A stretch of DNA of 20,033 bases, taken from assembly GCA_024699005.1 (NCBI GenBank), contig JAILQN010000302.1:1-20033 (forward strand). Direction: 5' to 3'. This document shows, piece by piece, positions 19,399 to 20,033 of this stretch. Position 1 is the stretch's first letter. Every line of letters starts with the position of its first letter. Position numbers and translations under genes: made by a program. This stretch comes from Clostridia bacterium. GTDB lineage: Bacteria; Bacillota_A; Clostridia; Oscillospirales; Acutalibacteraceae. The notes under the pieces were generated by a model. It searched no databases and was not told the origin of the DNA. It worked only from the letters and a program-made list of their open reading frames with translations.

Positions 19399-20033
19399 TC
19401 AATACATCCCGCCGCCCTGGGACGCTGCAGCCATAGCCGCTGCCTGTGCGGCTTCTGCCTGCGGGTCGGGCTTGTCGCATACCAGCGACTCGGTGGTGAG
19501 CACCATCGCCGCAACGGACGATGCGTTCTCCAGAGCCGACCTTGTGACCTTGGTCGGGTCGAGGATGCCGGCCTCCGCCATGTCGGTGTAGGCGTCGGTC
19601 GCGAAGTTGTAGCCGTAGCCCTTCCTGCCGGAGCGGATGATGGCGTCGATGATGACGCTGCCCTCAAGCCCGCTGTTGGAAGCGATCTGACGGATGGGAG
19701 CCTCGAGAGCCTTCACGACGATGGATACGCCGGTCTTCTCGTCGTCGTCGGCGTCCGCGGCAGCGGCTTTGACCTCGTCCACGATGTTGAGCAGCGCGAT
19801 GCCGCCGCCGGAGACGTAACCCTCTTCCACAGCCGCCTTGGTAGCCGCGAGAGCGTCCTCGATGCGGTACTTCTTCTCCTTCATCTCGACCTCGGTCGCC
19901 GCGCCCACGTGGATGACGGCTACGCCGACCGCGAGCTTGGCAAGCCTCTCCTGAAGCTTCTCACGGTCAAAGTCGGAGGTGGTCTCGGCTATCTGGGATC
20001 TTATCTGATTGACCCTCGCCGCGATATCGCCGG
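19399..20033 (-). CDS. groL: Chaperonin GroEL, C-terminal part (cut by window edge)
   Basis: The last 211 or so residues of the 60-kDa chaperonin, open at the right edge of the window. The frame continues without a stop to 20033 ([38 protein letters not shown]). Clear GroEL blocks follow: [55 protein letters not shown] and [20 protein letters not shown]. The C-terminus ends GGGMY, a Gly/Met tail like the usual GGM repeats but short. With GroES, GroEL folds proteins in the cytoplasm using ATP. It is transcribed leftward and ends at a strong terminator. No frameshift or missing block is visible in the part seen. Confidence 0.97.
   Translation of the reverse strand, partial: GDIAARVNQIRSQIAETTSDFDREKLQERLAKLAVGVAVIHVGAATEVEMKEKKYRIEDALAATKAAVEEGYVSGGGIALLNIVDEVKAAAADADDDEKTGVSIVVKALEAPIRQIASNSGLEGSVIIDAIIRSGRKGYGYNFATDAYTDMAEAGILDPTKVTRSALENASSVAAMVLTTESLVCDKPDPQAEAAQAAAMAAASQGGGMY

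Overview
The window looks like a piece of a fermentative, probably gut-associated member of the Clostridia (Oscillospirales-like). This is inferred from gene content and style: a GluRS with the N-terminal leader I associate with Clostridia, PspA, lipoproteins with Asp/Glu/Pro-rich linkers, a half-dockerin GLUG protein, sigma-70-type promoters, AGGAGG-type ribosome sites and GC-rich coding sequence. No rRNA, tRNA, CRISPR array or intact transposase was seen.

Layout. 1-283: no gene; two terminators and a possible transposon-end relic. 284-1183 (-): lipoprotein with a PAETE repeat. 1279-1716 (+): DUF4186 protein. 1787-3946 (-): Tex, with a 23-bp tandem repeat upstream. 4196-5509 (-): geranylgeranyl-reductase-like FAD enzyme. 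5940-7586 and 7792-9429 (+): glutamyl- and glutaminyl-tRNA synthetases. 9594-10358 (+): unknown membrane protein. 10672-11770 (+): a small membrane protein tightly coupled to PspA/IM30. 11828-13369 (+): bifunctional NAD(P)HX repair enzyme. 13409-14323 (+): second lipoprotein. About 14.4-19.2 kb: an AT-richer accessory block with two different AAA ATPases carrying nuclease-like C-termini, on either side of a dockerin/GLUG surface protein. 19399-20033 (-): the C-terminal part of GroEL, running off the window.

The most striking signal is intergenic. At least nine gaps hold arrays of 7-nt repeats. The heptamer differs between places (ATTCCGC, ATTACAC, ATTATTC, ATTGCAC, ACTCTCC, CAGTGGT, AGTTCNN, CAGCTGA-type), but the 7-nt period is kept. 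Many arrays follow a mini-hairpin with a GNA loop (GTCGCGGAGCGAC or a GCGAAGC core), and ATT-type arrays close with ATTAAAA or a close variant. This modular pattern (hairpin, heptad array, A-rich end; sometimes two modules in series, sometimes two inverted arms) looks like one family of mobile or self-amplifying elements. It is the best candidate here for an undescribed system.

Two further structures stand out in the accessory block. The first ATPase gene lies between 38-nt direct repeats (35/38 identical); the upstream copy is its 5' leader. The second ATPase promoter is bracketed by two 47-nt dyads exactly 72 bp apart, built from four TTAA(N)CGGCGG half-sites in alternating orientation.

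Functionally the housekeeping genes cover charging of Glu and Gln tRNAs, RNA/transcription quality control (Tex), envelope stress (PspA pair), cofactor repair (Nnr) and protein folding (GroEL). They appear as short independent transcription units rather than one pathway.
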